Shown one piece after another: positions 7,339-15,771 of a stretch of DNA of 19,998 nucleotides; positions within the stretch are counted from its first letter, which is position 1; each line of letters starts with the position of its first letter. The stretch is taken from assembly GCA_945883615.1 (NCBI GenBank), contig CAMCYB010000033.1, forward strand, positions 1 to 19,998, read 5' to 3'. Below the pieces are notes generated by a model that was not told the origin of the DNA, did not search any database, and was given only the letters and a program-made list of their open reading frames with translations. The DNA is from Bordetella parapertussis. GTDB lineage: Bacteria; Pseudomonadota; Gammaproteobacteria; Burkholderiales; Burkholderiaceae_B. The translations under genes were made by a program, and so were the position numbers.

Positions 7339-7818
7339 ATGAACCTTGATTCAATCGATATTAAGATTTTAGAAGCATTACAGGCCGATGCCAGCTTATC
7401 AAACGTTGAGCTGGCAAAACGCATTCACTTATCGCCCTCGCCTTGCCTAGCCCGTGTACGAGCACTTGAAGCCAGCGGTTTAATTAGGCAATACGTTGCA
7501 CTGCTTGACCCTAATTTACTTGGCTTACAACTCAATGTCTTTATTTCCATCAGCTTAAAACAACAAAGTCGTGAAGCGCTACAAGCCTTTGAAGAGCGTA
7601 TCAGTATTCGAGACGAAGTGATGGAATGCTATTTGATGACTGGCGATGCTGACTATTTAATTCGTGTGGCCGTGCCTGATATGCAAGCGCTTGAAGGGTT
7701 TATTCTTGAACAGTTATCGCCAATTGCGCAAGTTGAAAAAATTCGCTCAAGCTTTGCATTAAAACAAGTTCGCTATAAAACTGCTCTGCCACTGACTCGG
7801 CAATTAAATTCCCTTTAA
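7339..7818 (+). CDS. Lrp/AsnC family transcriptional regulator
   Basis: 159 residues, the family length. The N-terminal winged helix is clear: [19 protein letters not shown] (about 3-21), then [28 protein letters not shown], where [13 protein letters not shown] is the recognition helix. The C-terminal RAM ligand-binding domain contains [21 protein letters not shown] (about 94-114), the place where amino acids bind in Lrp and AsnC proteins. The ATG has an AAGGAAAAG site upstream. It reads divergently from the E1 gene (155 bp) and in the same direction as the indolepyruvate oxidoreductase (75 bp downstream). It probably senses an amino acid and controls one or both 2-oxo acid oxidising neighbours, in the manner of MdeR or BkdR. 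The ligand is unknown. It is not global Lrp by context. Confidence 0.92.
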   Translation: MNLDSIDIKILEALQADASLSNVELAKRIHLSPSPCLARVRALEASGLIRQYVALLDPNLLGLQLNVFISISLKQQSREALQAFEERISIRDEVMECYLMTGDADYLIRVAVPDMQALEGFILEQLSPIAQVEKIRSSFALKQVRYKTALPLTRQLNSL

Positions 7819-7893
7819 AGATGAGGCTTCTTGCCTAAAGTGGGTCGTCGGCTGTAACGTATGTATTAAATCATCAAACGTGACGCACCCCAC

Positions 7894-10800
7894 ATGAGCA
7901 AGGCTTCCCCTAACTCTAACGTAACCCTAGCTGATAAGTACACCCTAGAAGCAGGTCGGGTGTATATGACGGGTACACAAGCACTCGTTCGGTTGTTACT
8001 TGCTCAAAAGGCGCGTGACGAAGCCAACGGTTTAAATACAGCTGGTTTTGTTTCAGGCTACAGAGGCTCACCCGTCGGTGCCGTTGATCAAGAGTTATGG
8101 CGCGCACGCGAACACATTGAATCGCATGGCATTACCTTTACACCGGGTTTAAACGAAGAGCTGGCTGCGACCTCTGTGTGGGGTTCGCAAATGGTTACGC
8201 TTGACCCCAATGCAACAGTCGATGGGGTGTTTGCCTTGTGGTACGGCAAGGGCCCTGGGGTTGACCGCTCTGGCGATGTGTTTAAACACGGCAATTTGGC
8301 AGGGTGTTCGCAGTACGGTGGTGTTTTATTGGTTGCGGGCGATGACCATGCTTGCAAGTCTTCAACCTCACCACACCAAAGTGAACATGCCTTTATTGCC
8401 GCGATGATTCCGGTCATGAACCCGTCTGGCGTGCGAGAGTTTATTGAGTTTGGTTTGCATGGTTACGCCATGTCGCGATATTCAGGCTGCTGGGTTGGGT
8501 TTAAAGCAATTAGCGACACCATTGAATCAACCGCCTCGTTCAATATCGACCCCATGTCGATTGAAATCAAAGTGCCCACCACTTACCCCATTCCACCGAG
8601 CGGCTTTCACTTTCGCTGGCCCGACCCACCACTTGAACAAGAAAACAGACTACAGCGAGAACGCATTTATGCCTTGCTTGAATATGTGCGTCTGAACAAA
8701 CTAAACCGTCAAGACTGGCACACCCCACACGCTAAATTAGGCATTGTGACCACAGGTAAAAGTTATCTTGATGTGCGCGAAGCCCTAGAGATGATGGGTA
8801 TTAGCGAGCATGTTGCGCAGGCGATTGGAATTCGTTTGCTTAAAATTGGGGTGTCTTGGCCACTTGAGCCTGAATGCCTTCGTGAGTTTGCACAAGGCTT
8901 AGATGAAATTTTGGTGGTTGAAGAAAAACGCCAAATCATTGAATACCAAATTAAAGAACATTTGTATAACGAACCTGAAACCTTGCGGCCACGAGTTGTC
9001 GGTAAGTATGATGAAAAAAGTGAATGGGTCAATGTACCGCACGATGGTCTTTTGTTGTCACCGAATGGTGAGCTCACACCCGCGATCATTGCAAATGTGA
9101 TCGCCGGTCGTATTGCAAAAGTATGCGGTGCTGAAAAGTTAACCGATAGTGGGCGTCAGTATTTAATTGAATGCCCGGCAGCGCAAGCTCTCGCAAACGG
9201 TGAAAAATTACTTGAGCAACGCATACCTTATTTTTGTTCAGGCTGCCCGCACAATACCTCAACCAAAGTACCTGAAGGCTCACGTGCCACTGCGGGTATC
9301 GGTTGCCACTACATGGTTCACTGGATGAACCGCAGCACTGAGACCTTTACCCAAATGGGTGGCGAGGGTGCCTCATGGATAGGGCAAGCGCCATTCACCA
9401 AAACAAAACATATTTTTGCCAACATTGGTGATGGCACATATATGCACTCTGGCTCTTTGGCCATACGCGCGGCCAAAGTGTCTGGCGTCAATATTACTTA
9501 CAAAATTTTAGTCAATGATGCCGTGGCCATGACAGGTGGCCAACCCGTTGAAGGCTCGCCGACCGTAGCGCAAATTTTGCAACAAGTGGCGGCTGAAGGC
9601 ATTGAGCATCTATATCTGGTGTCTGATGACATTGAGGCATATAAGAACATGCCTGGCATACCCACAGGGGTTAAAATTCACCACCGCGATCAACTCGACG
9701 ATGTTCAAAAAGAGGCACGCGAAAAGAAAGGTGTTTCAGTCATTGTTTATGCTCAAGTGTGCGCAGCTGAAAAACGTCGTCGTCGTAAACAGAAGAAACT
9801 GATCGACCCCGCCCGTCGCGTTGTCATCAATGAAGCCGTCTGTGAAGGGTGTGGTGATTGTGGTGCGCAATCTAACTGTGTATCAATTGTTCCACTTGAA
9901 ACACCATTGGGCCGTAAACGCGCCATTGATCAAAGCTCGTGCAACAAAGATTACTCTTGCATAAAAGGCTTTTGCCCAAGCTTCGTAACGGTTGAAGGCG
10001 CTATATTAAAGCGCCCTCAAATCGCACAAGCCAAAGTGCCACACGACCTACCCAACCCCGTTATTAATGCCTTGGCTAAACCCTATCATGTTGTCATTAC
10101 CGGCATTGGGGGTACAGGTGTTGTGACGATTGGCGCCCTGCTCGGTATGGCATCACATATTGAGGGTTTGGGTGTGTTGGTACTTGATATGACAGGTATC
10201 GCGCAAAAAGGGGGTGCCGTCACGTCACACGTGAAATTTGCGCAATCGCCTGGCGAACTTTTTGCTGCTCGTATTGCAACCCATCAAGCCGATGCAGTCA
10301 TCGGTTGCGATTTAATGGTGGCTGCTGCTAAAGAAACTTTCAGCACACTTAAACCCCAACATACACAAATAGTTGTCAACACAGACGTATCACCCACGGG
10401 TGCCTTTACGCAAGACCCAGATTGGCAAGCATCGCCCAATGCACTGTTGGCAAAACTTTCTGAACATTCACTTTCAGTCGATGCCCTCAATGCTTCAGCC
10501 CTCGCGACGGCATTACTTGGCAATACCGTGGCGACAAACGTGTTTATGATGGGTTTTGCTTGGCAAAAAGGGTTGGTGCCGTTGCAAGAGGCCTCTATTA
10601 TGCGTGCCATTGAGATCAATGGTGCTTCAGTCGATATGAACAAAGCCGCCTTTGCTTGGGGCCGTCAAGCTGCTCTTGATTTAAAGCACGTGCAATCTGT
10701 TGCAGGCCTCAGCACGCGTGACAACATCATCACATTACCGATTATTACCCCTGCGCTTGAAAATTTAATCACTGACCGTACACAGCGTTTAACTGATTAT

Positions 10801-11436
10801 CAAAACGCAGAATATGCCAATCAGTATGAACAGTTTGTTCGCGATATTGCCGCCCTTGAAAAAACACATACCTTTGGCGATCGTTTTGCCCGCGAAGTAG
10901 GCGTGAGTTTATATAAATTGATGGCCTATAAAGACGAATATGAAGTGGGTCGTTTATTTACAGAATCTGATTTTTTTGAACGTATTGCCAAGCAATTTGA
11001 ACCAGGCTACACCTTGCAGTTTCATTTGGCCCCACCCCTGATGGCGAAGCGTGGCAATCAAGGGCACCTCATTAAAAAAGCGTTTGGCCCTTGGGTCATT
11101 TATGCCTATCGTCTTTTAGCCAAGCTTAAGTTTTTACGTGGCACAGCGTTTGATGTTTTTGGCTACAACACTGAACGCAAAGAAGAACGCGCTGCTATTG
11201 AACACTTTAAAACCTTCATGTTAAAAATCGCGTCACAACTCAATGAAACAAACTTTGCCACGGCACTTGAACTAGCCCGACTTCCTCAAAAGGTGCGTGG
11301 CTTTGCTCATGTGAAAGCGCGTAACGCACGTGAGGCGCGTGAGACTGAAGCGCGTTTGCTGGCATCTTTGCAGGAAAAACAGCCCGAATCAAACTGGGTT
11401 GTGGCTGAGGCCAGCCGAACCGGCACAGCAGGTTGA
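7894..11436 (+). CDS. Fused indolepyruvate ferredoxin oxidoreductase
   Basis: 1180 residues combining what are separate IorA and IorB chains in archaea. The N-terminal part is the pyrimidine-binding 2-oxoacid oxidoreductase domain. The middle carries CSGCPHNTS (448-456) and the thiamine-diphosphate motif GDG at 512-514 with N541. A 4Fe-4S insert follows with C650, C653, C656, C662 and C683, C689, C694. The C-terminal gamma domain starts at the GIGGTGV loop (737-743) and has GIAQKGGAVTSHV. The last 200 or so residues are the extra domain found in the proteobacterial long form. Reaction: oxidative decarboxylation of aryl pyruvates such as indolepyruvate or phenylpyruvate to the aryl-acetyl-CoA, reducing ferredoxin. 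It would act on transaminated aromatic amino acids, which suits the Lrp-type gene 75 bases upstream. No ferredoxin or CoA ligase gene is nearby. The ribosome site is weak, so coupling with the regulator's transcript is possible. Confidence 0.92.
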   Translation: MSKASPNSNVTLADKYTLEAGRVYMTGTQALVRLLLAQKARDEANGLNTAGFVSGYRGSPVGAVDQELWRAREHIESHGITFTPGLNEELAATSVWGSQMVTLDPNATVDGVFALWYGKGPGVDRSGDVFKHGNLAGCSQYGGVLLVAGDDHACKSSTSPHQSEHAFIAAMIPVMNPSGVREFIEFGLHGYAMSRYSGCWVGFKAISDTIESTASFNIDPMSIEIKVPTTYPIPPSGFHFRWPDPPLEQENRLQRERIYALLEYVRLNKLNRQDWHTPHAKLGIVTTGKSYLDVREALEMMGISEHVAQAIGIRLLKIGVSWPLEPECLREFAQGLDEILVVEEKRQIIEYQIKEHLYNEPETLRPRVVGKYDEKSEWVNVPHDGLLLSPNGELTPAIIANVIAGRIAKVCGAEKLTDSGRQYLIECPAAQALANGEKLLEQRIPYFCSGCPHNTSTKVPEGSRATAGIGCHYMVHWMNRSTETFTQMGGEGASWIGQAPFTKTKHIFANIGDGTYMHSGSLAIRAAKVSGVNITYKILVNDAVAMTGGQPVEGSPTVAQILQQVAAEGIEHLYLVSDDIEAYKNMPGIPTGVKIHHRDQLDDVQKEAREKKGVSVIVYAQVCAAEKRRRRKQKKLIDPARRVVINEAVCEGCGDCGAQSNCVSIVPLETPLGRKRAIDQSSCNKDYSCIKGFCPSFVTVEGAILKRPQIAQAKVPHDLPNPVINALAKPYHVVITGIGGTGVVTIGALLGMASHIEGLGVLVLDMTGIAQKGGAVTSHVKFAQSPGELFAARIATHQADAVIGCDLMVAAAKETFSTLKPQHTQIVVNTDVSPTGAFTQDPDWQASPNALLAKLSEHSLSVDALNASALATALLGNTVATNVFMMGFAWQKGLVPLQEASIMRAIEINGASVDMNKAAFAWGRQAALDLKHVQSVAGLSTRDNIITLPIITPALENLITDRTQRLTDYQNAEYANQYEQFVRDIAALEKTHTFGDRFAREVGVSLYKLMAYKDEYEVGRLFTESDFFERIAKQFEPGYTLQFHLAPPLMAKRGNQGHLIKKAFGPWVIYAYRLLAKLKFLRGTAFDVFGYNTERKEERAAIEHFKTFMLKIASQLNETNFATALELARLPQKVRGFAHVKARNAREARETEARLLASLQEKQPESNWVVAEASRTGTAG

Positions 11437-11509
11437 AGTTTTAGGTCCTTTGTTGAGGGTGGTTTGTTAAAGTCCTTTTAGTGAAGATGGGTTAATGAAG
11501 GTGATCTTT

Positions 11510-11556
11510 TGAAACACTTTGAAATACCTTTCTGTTTTTTTGAAATAGGTTTGAAA
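11510..11556 (+). promoter_or_regulatory. Four phased TGAAA half-sites upstream of the Spy-like gene
   Basis: TGAAA starts at 11510, 11520, 11541 and 11552, so the spacings are 10, 21 and 11 bases, all close to whole helical turns. Each copy is preceded by TT. Direct half-sites on one helix face are how OmpR/CpxR-type regulators bind (CpxR: GTAAA, five bases, GTAAA). The Spy-like start lies 54 bases downstream, and the matching two-component operon is just beyond it. No good -35 box stands alone here, as expected for an activated promoter. Confidence 0.55.
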
Positions 11557-11609
11557 CCCCCCGCATTGCACAATTGATCTGTCTTCAACACACAGAAAGG
11601 AAGTGCAAA

Positions 11610-12152
11610 ATGAACAATCTAAACAAAGCATCGGGTCTTAAAAAAACGTCTCAACGTATTCGCCCCATTATCGTAGGTTTGACTTTAGCGATGCTCGCTG
11701 GAACAAGCTTAGCCTATGCATCAAACAACGACAGAGGGGGTTGTGATGGCAAAGAGGGTCAAAAATCTAAACAGGGCATGTATTCACAGCAAGGGTCGCA
11801 TGGAAAGCACGATATGCTTTCACTGTCTAGCAAGACTGTTGAGCAACTTCAATTAAACGATACCCAAAAAGTGGCGCTGACTGAGGCACAACAAGCCACC
11901 CAAAAAATGCGTGACGACATGCGCAGCACCATGCGAACAGCTAAAGAAAGCCGTAGAGCTGACATGAAGTCAGATACCTTTGACCCTCGAACAATGTTCA
12001 CCCAACAAGACGCGATGGCATCACAAATGCTTGCAGCTCGCCAAGGTGTTCAAAAGCAATGGCTCACGTTTTGGGACAGCTTGACTGACGCACAAAAAGC
12101 AACCGTTCGCAATAATATGCAGTCGAAAAAAGAATCACGCACCCCTCTTTAA
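11610..12152 (+). CDS. Spy/CpxP-like periplasmic chaperone (LTXXQ family)
   Basis: 180 residues from the ATG at 11610, which has an AAGGAAG ribosome site; a TTG at 11574 would add an N-terminus unlike a signal peptide. Residues 1-40 form a classic signal peptide (basic start, then IIVGLTLAMLAGTSLAYA, cleavage after AYA). The mature protein begins with a Gly/Lys/His-rich stretch, then two alpha-helical blocks with the LTXXQ-type motifs: QLQLNDTQKVAL (about 89-100) and LTDAQKATV (about 160-168). Spy and CpxP proteins are cradle-shaped periplasmic dimers that hold unfolded proteins or silence a sensor kinase. It faces the OmpR/EnvZ-type operon and shares an 18-base 3' overlap with the kinase gene. 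With the phased half-sites upstream, it is probably that system's main target. Metal binding through the Cys/His-rich start is possible but unproven. Confidence 0.85.
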   Translation: MNNLNKASGLKKTSQRIRPIIVGLTLAMLAGTSLAYASNNDRGGCDGKEGQKSKQGMYSQQGSHGKHDMLSLSSKTVEQLQLNDTQKVALTEAQQATQKMRDDMRSTMRTAKESRRADMKSDTFDPRTMFTQQDAMASQMLAARQGVQKQWLTFWDSLTDAQKATVRNNMQSKKESRTPL

Positions 12153-13595
12153 TATTGGCAACATAATTTTCACTTGCAAACCCCCTCGGGGGTTTTGCAT
12201 CAGTGAAATCGTTCCACCATGTGCCAACACAATACCCTTCACAAGACTCAAACCTAAACCCACGCTTCCGGTGCGAGTGCGGGCGTTATCAAGCCGTTCA
12301 AAGGGTTTAAAAGCTCTTTCAGTATCTTGGCTTGCGATACCTTGGCCGTGATCTGTAAAGGTCAACACGGCCCAATCGTTTTGGTGTTTATCTTCTGATT
12401 TTTCTAAAGATAAAAACACCTCAATCGGTGGTTCACCATGCTCCAACGCATTATTAATTAGGTTTGACCAAATTCGGCCCAACGCGAGGGTATCGGCCAA
12501 GACAGTGACCGACAACAAAGAAGGTATCGCATTTGTTGTTTCCGCTATGACAATGCTTGCTGCATCTGTGGGTATGTCGGTTGATGCACCCGATAGGGTC
12601 AGATGCGCCGTTTTTTTAATCTCTATAGGTTTACCGAGCAGTTGATCATCTTTAACTTGTTGCATCAGCCACTGATCAAGACGTATCGGTTTGCGATTTA
12701 AACGTTCAGCATCTTGGCCGCGAATAAAGTCAAGAAACTGTTCAACCATACGTTGCATATCAGCCAAATCACGCTTTAAACCCTGTTTAAGCACCTCGTC
12801 TTCGGTCATTTCAATACGCAACGCCATGCGCGCTAACGGACCTTTCAAATCGTGTGGCAGACCTGCTAATAAGGTACGTTGCGTTTGTTGTGTTTGTTGC
12901 AAAGCACGCAACATCGCATTGAAGCCCTCGCCCAGTTCACGTACTTCTTTTGGGCCCGCGGGTTTAACCGGTTGTGGATGACCCAGCTCTAACTCTTTAG
13001 TTGCTTTGACCAAGCGGGCAATGGGAGCAGAAATGCGCCAAGAGAACCCCATGGCAATAAAAAGTAAGCCAACCAAGCTGACCAACCAGCCCAACAACAT
13101 ACGATGAGTAATGGGTGGATCAATGCGATCAAGTGGTATTTCAAGCCATTGTTTATCGCCAATTGAAACATAAAGAATCGGTTGAGCGCTTGCAACAATG
13201 GCAACTTGGCTCTTATCACCCAAGGCACGATTAATGTCTTTCGAAAGCCGACGCAGGCTTTGTCGCATCTGCTGCGCGCCAGCAGGGGCAGGCTCTAGAC
13301 CCTTGAATGATTGAAACCGTGCTTCTCGTGGTAAATGATTGAGCCTTAAATGCCATTCACCTTGAGAGGTCAACTGAACGAAAGCTTCGCGTTGCTCAAT
13401 CGGTACGAACTGCATGGCAGACTGCAACGTTCGAATACTGGTAACTAACATACTGACAGCGGCTGATTGCGCTTGATTACGTTGATACCAAAAAATAGCG
13501 TAAAGCGTTAAAGCTTGGGCAGCAATCACTGAGATTAAAACCAGCCAAAGAATACGGGCCCGCAACGAAAAGGGTAAAAATGATATTTTTTTCAT
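12135..13595 (-). CDS. Sensor histidine kinase, EnvZ type
   Basis: 486 residues from the ATG at 13595, which overlaps the regulator's TGA as ATGA; this coupling decides the start over a longer reading. Domain order: TM1 about 13-36, periplasmic loop 37-165, TM2 about 166-186, HAMP 187-240, dimerisation domain with the phospho-acceptor H248 in GLPHDLKGPLAR, ATPase domain with N-box NLINNALEHG (378-387), DHGQG (415-419) and GSVGLGLS (443-450). It autophosphorylates on ATP and passes phosphate to the adjacent OmpR-type regulator. The periplasmic sensor loop has no recognised domain. About 25 extra residues (336-362, Ala/Ser/Thr-rich) sit between the dimerisation domain and the N-box. The 3' end overlaps the convergent Spy-like gene by 18 bases, hinting at an envelope-stress signal. 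Confidence 0.93.
   Translation of the reverse strand: MKKISFLPFSLRARILWLVLISVIAAQALTLYAIFWYQRNQAQSAAVSMLVTSIRTLQSAMQFVPIEQREAFVQLTSQGEWHLRLNHLPREARFQSFKGLEPAPAGAQQMRQSLRRLSKDINRALGDKSQVAIVASAQPILYVSIGDKQWLEIPLDRIDPPITHRMLLGWLVSLVGLLFIAMGFSWRISAPIARLVKATKELELGHPQPVKPAGPKEVRELGEGFNAMLRALQQTQQTQRTLLAGLPHDLKGPLARMALRIEMTEDEVLKQGLKRDLADMQRMVEQFLDFIRGQDAERLNRKPIRLDQWLMQQVKDDQLLGKPIEIKKTAHLTLSGASTDIPTDAASIVIAETTNAIPSLLSVTVLADTLALGRIWSNLINNALEHGEPPIEVFLSLEKSEDKHQNDWAVLTFTDHGQGIASQDTERAFKPFERLDNARTRTGSVGLGLSLVKGIVLAHGGTISLMQNPRGGLQVKIMLPILKRGA
12176..12198 (+). terminator. Hairpin after the Spy-like gene, inside the kinase 3' end
   Basis: GCAAACCCCC (12176-12185) pairs with GGGGGTTTTGC (12188-12198) across a very small loop. 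It begins 24 bases after the Spy-like stop and would end that transcript. It overlaps antisense coding for the last residues of the sensor kinase (MQNPRGGLQV), a conserved position, so the fold may partly be a by-product of codons. Confidence 0.5.
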
Positions 13596-14287
13596 GGCAC
13601 AAAACGGTACCCGACACCCCAGACTGTTTGAACCCAACGGGGGGTTTTTAAGTCATCTTCAATTAGGCGACGTAAACGTGACACCGCGATATCAATTGTG
13701 CGGTCAGTGCGGTCACCCACATCATCACGCGTAAGCATTAAAAGACGCTCTCGAGACAAGGGCTTGCCCGCATGATGAATTAAAACGCCCAGCAAATCGA
13801 TTTCGCCACCCGTTAATTTTATTAACTCACCTTCACGACTTAATTGACGCGCACCAGCATCAAACAAAAAAGGGCCGAAATAATAAGGGCCTTGTGGTTT
13901 TAGCGCTGAAGGCCCGGCCTTGCGTCTGAGCACCGCCTCGATGCGTGCGAGTAATTCACGGGGGTCAAAAGGCTTACCGAGGTAATCATCTGCACCCGAC
14001 TCAAGGCCCATAATTCTGTCGACGGGCTCATCTTTAGCGGTGAGCAATATGACGGGCACGTCTTCACCTTGCTCGCGTAAGGCACGACAGGCTGCCATGC
14101 CTTCTCGGCCGGGCATCATTCGGTCCAGTACAACTAAATCAGGGCTAAACCTCATAATTTGAGCTTCTAAATCAACCGCATTAGCTACCATGGTGGTGTT
14201 GTACCCATGCTTATTGAGATATGTCGAGAGTAGCTGTCGCAACTCTGGGTCATCATCAACAACCAATATTTTCTTAAGCGGTTCCAT
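13592..14287 (-). CDS. OmpR-family response regulator
   Basis: 231 residues from the ATG at 14287 (AAAGG a few bases upstream); an ATG at 14299 and a longer frame to 14326 are alternatives. The receiver domain (1-120) has the acidic pocket DDD at 11-13, the phospho-acceptor D55 in VVLDRMMPG, the Thr of LLTAKDE and the Lys of YLGKPFDPREL. The C-terminal winged helix has LTGGEIDLLGVLIHHAGKPL, then TIDIAVSRLRRLIEDD and the ending VWGVGYRFVP, all typical of OmpR/PhoB proteins. It binds tandem direct repeats as dimers when phosphorylated. Its stop overlaps the kinase start (ATGA), so the two are made together. The likely target is the Spy-like promoter with four phased TGAAA sites; other targets are unknown. 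Confidence 0.94.
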   Translation of the reverse strand: MEPLKKILVVDDDPELRQLLSTYLNKHGYNTTMVANAVDLEAQIMRFSPDLVVLDRMMPGREGMAACRALREQGEDVPVILLTAKDEPVDRIMGLESGADDYLGKPFDPRELLARIEAVLRRKAGPSALKPQGPYYFGPFLFDAGARQLSREGELIKLTGGEIDLLGVLIHHAGKPLSRERLLMLTRDDVGDRTDRTIDIAVSRLRRLIEDDLKTPRWVQTVWGVGYRFVP

Positions 14288-14446
14288 TGCCTTTGCCATG
14301 AAATGCTGATGACCACAGGTTGTCACAGCAGCGTTTCTATCATACTCGCTCTGTTTAACGCAGATTGCTTAGCGGTTGATGCTTAATACTTATTGCTTAT
14401 TAGTCAGCACGATAGTAAACACGGCTCCGTTAATTTTTAAGCCAAA

Positions 14447-15604
14447 TTATGGGTCAAGCCGAATTAATTCCCCGTTCGCTTGATCGGTTAATAAATAAAT
14501 TAAACCATCAGGGCCAATGCGCACATCACGCACGCGTTGGCCCAGTTCAGGCAAAATAATTTCTGGTTCACCTGCTTGGCCATTTTTTAAAGACACACGC
14601 ACCAGATAACGAAACTTTAGCGAGCCAATTATTAAACTGTCTTGCCATGCTTGCCCGTAAAGGTTGTTCGTTAATAATGCTAGACCAGACGGAGCAATAG
14701 AGGGTACCCAATACTTAATTGGTTGTGCCATGCCTGCTTGAGCGGTAATGCCTGCGCCGATCTTCCCACCACCATAGTTTTCACCATAAGTTATGACAGG
14801 CCAGCCATAATTTGTACCGGGCTTAATAATGTTTAATTCGTCGCCACCCTGAGGGCCGTGCTCATGCATCCAGAGTGTGCCATCTGGCGCCAGCAGGGCG
14901 CCTTGAATGTTGCGATGACCATAAGACCAAATTTCAGGTTTAGCGCCTGCAACCTTTACAAAAGGGTTGTCGGCTGGCACCGAGCCATCAGGGTTGATGC
15001 GTATCACTTTACCAATATGATTTTCAAGCGATTGCGCTTGTTGCATCAGACTAAAGCGGTCACCTAAACCTAAATATAAAGTGTTGTCAGGCGCTTGCAC
15101 AATTCGACAACCGAAGTGAAAGCCATTTGCAAATTTAGGTGCTTGCTGAAAAATGACTTTTACGTTTAATAGTTTTGTGCGGTCGGCAGACAGCTCAGCT
15201 CTGGCTAAAGCTGTCGAGTTACGATCAATGCTTGGGTTCTGAAGATCTGGTTCGGTATAACAAAAATAAATCGTTTGATTGGTCTCAAAATGACGATCAA
15301 CGATGACATCAAGCAAGCCACCTTGACCTTGAGCTGTAATTTTAGGCAACCCGCTCAGCGGCGCACTCACAACGCCCATTTGACTGATAACCCGCATACG
15401 ACCGGGTCGCTCGGTAACGAGCATGTTGCCGTTTCCAATAAAGGCCAATGCCCACGGGTTGACTAAACCCGAGGCCAGAACAACGGGGCTGACTGTGGGG
15501 TTCACTGTGGGGTTCACTGTGGCCTGGGCAGCACACACAATGCTGCTTAAACCCGTAAACATCACAAGGCTTAATGCACCCACCCATGAAAATAATGCGT
15601 TCAT
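14447..15604 (-). CDS. PQQ-dependent aldose sugar dehydrogenase (YliI/Asd type)
   Basis: 385 residues from the ATG at 15604, which has AAGGG about 8 bases upstream; a TTG two codons earlier is ignored. The N-terminus (1-27, ending IVCAA) is a signal peptide, so the enzyme is exported to the periplasm. The rest is a six-bladed propeller of the soluble glucose/sorbosone dehydrogenase family: LVNPWALAFIGNGNMLVTERPGR, GQGGLLDVIVD, HFGCRIVQ, then PEIWSYGHRNIQG, EHGPQGGDELNII with NYGWP, and the last blade RVRDVRIGPDGLIYLLTD. These track E. coli YliI closely. It oxidises aldoses to lactones with PQQ and calcium, feeding electrons to the respiratory chain. No PQQ synthesis genes are here. A 12-bp tandem repeat just after the signal peptide encodes TVNPTVNPTVSP, probably a flexible linker. 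Confidence 0.9.
   Translation of the reverse strand: MNALFSWVGALSLVMFTGLSSIVCAAQATVNPTVNPTVSPVVLASGLVNPWALAFIGNGNMLVTERPGRMRVISQMGVVSAPLSGLPKITAQGQGGLLDVIVDRHFETNQTIYFCYTEPDLQNPSIDRNSTALARAELSADRTKLLNVKVIFQQAPKFANGFHFGCRIVQAPDNTLYLGLGDRFSLMQQAQSLENHIGKVIRINPDGSVPADNPFVKVAGAKPEIWSYGHRNIQGALLAPDGTLWMHEHGPQGGDELNIIKPGTNYGWPVITYGENYGGGKIGAGITAQAGMAQPIKYWVPSIAPSGLALLTNNLYGQAWQDSLIIGSLKFRYLVRVSLKNGQAGEPEIILPELGQRVRDVRIGPDGLIYLLTDQANGELIRLDP
15492..15522. repeat. 12-bp tandem repeat in the sugar dehydrogenase gene
   Basis: ACTGTGGGGTTC is repeated 2.6 times (15492-15503, 15504-15515, partial to 15522). It keeps the frame and codes for a Thr-Val-Asn-Pro repeat right after the signal peptide. The length could vary between strains by slippage. 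Confidence 0.8.
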
Positions 15605-15771
15605 TGGCAAACCCTTTAGTTAATCTTTGTCTTGTTCTGATTTAATATAATGAGAAAAGTTTAATCTTTATTAAATGCCCCTTTCAAACGAAAGAGCCCT
15701 CAACAACATATTGAATCAGGCTAGGCAATAATTTGGCCAAGCGATCAGATTCGCATGACTATTAATGAATA

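Noticed and set aside
8088..8417. 109-codon open frame on the minus strand inside the same gene
   Set aside because: Composition and lack of any motif mark it as a shadow of the conserved thiamine-enzyme coding region.
10284..10643. 119-codon open frame on the minus strand inside the indolepyruvate oxidoreductase gene
   Set aside because: It is antisense to a well-conserved domain, has no ribosome site or recognisable family, and follows from the codon bias of the real gene.
15679..15698. Small CTTTC/GAAAG hairpin between apt and the sugar dehydrogenase
   Set aside because: The perfect stem is only five pairs and no U-run follows on the relevant strand.
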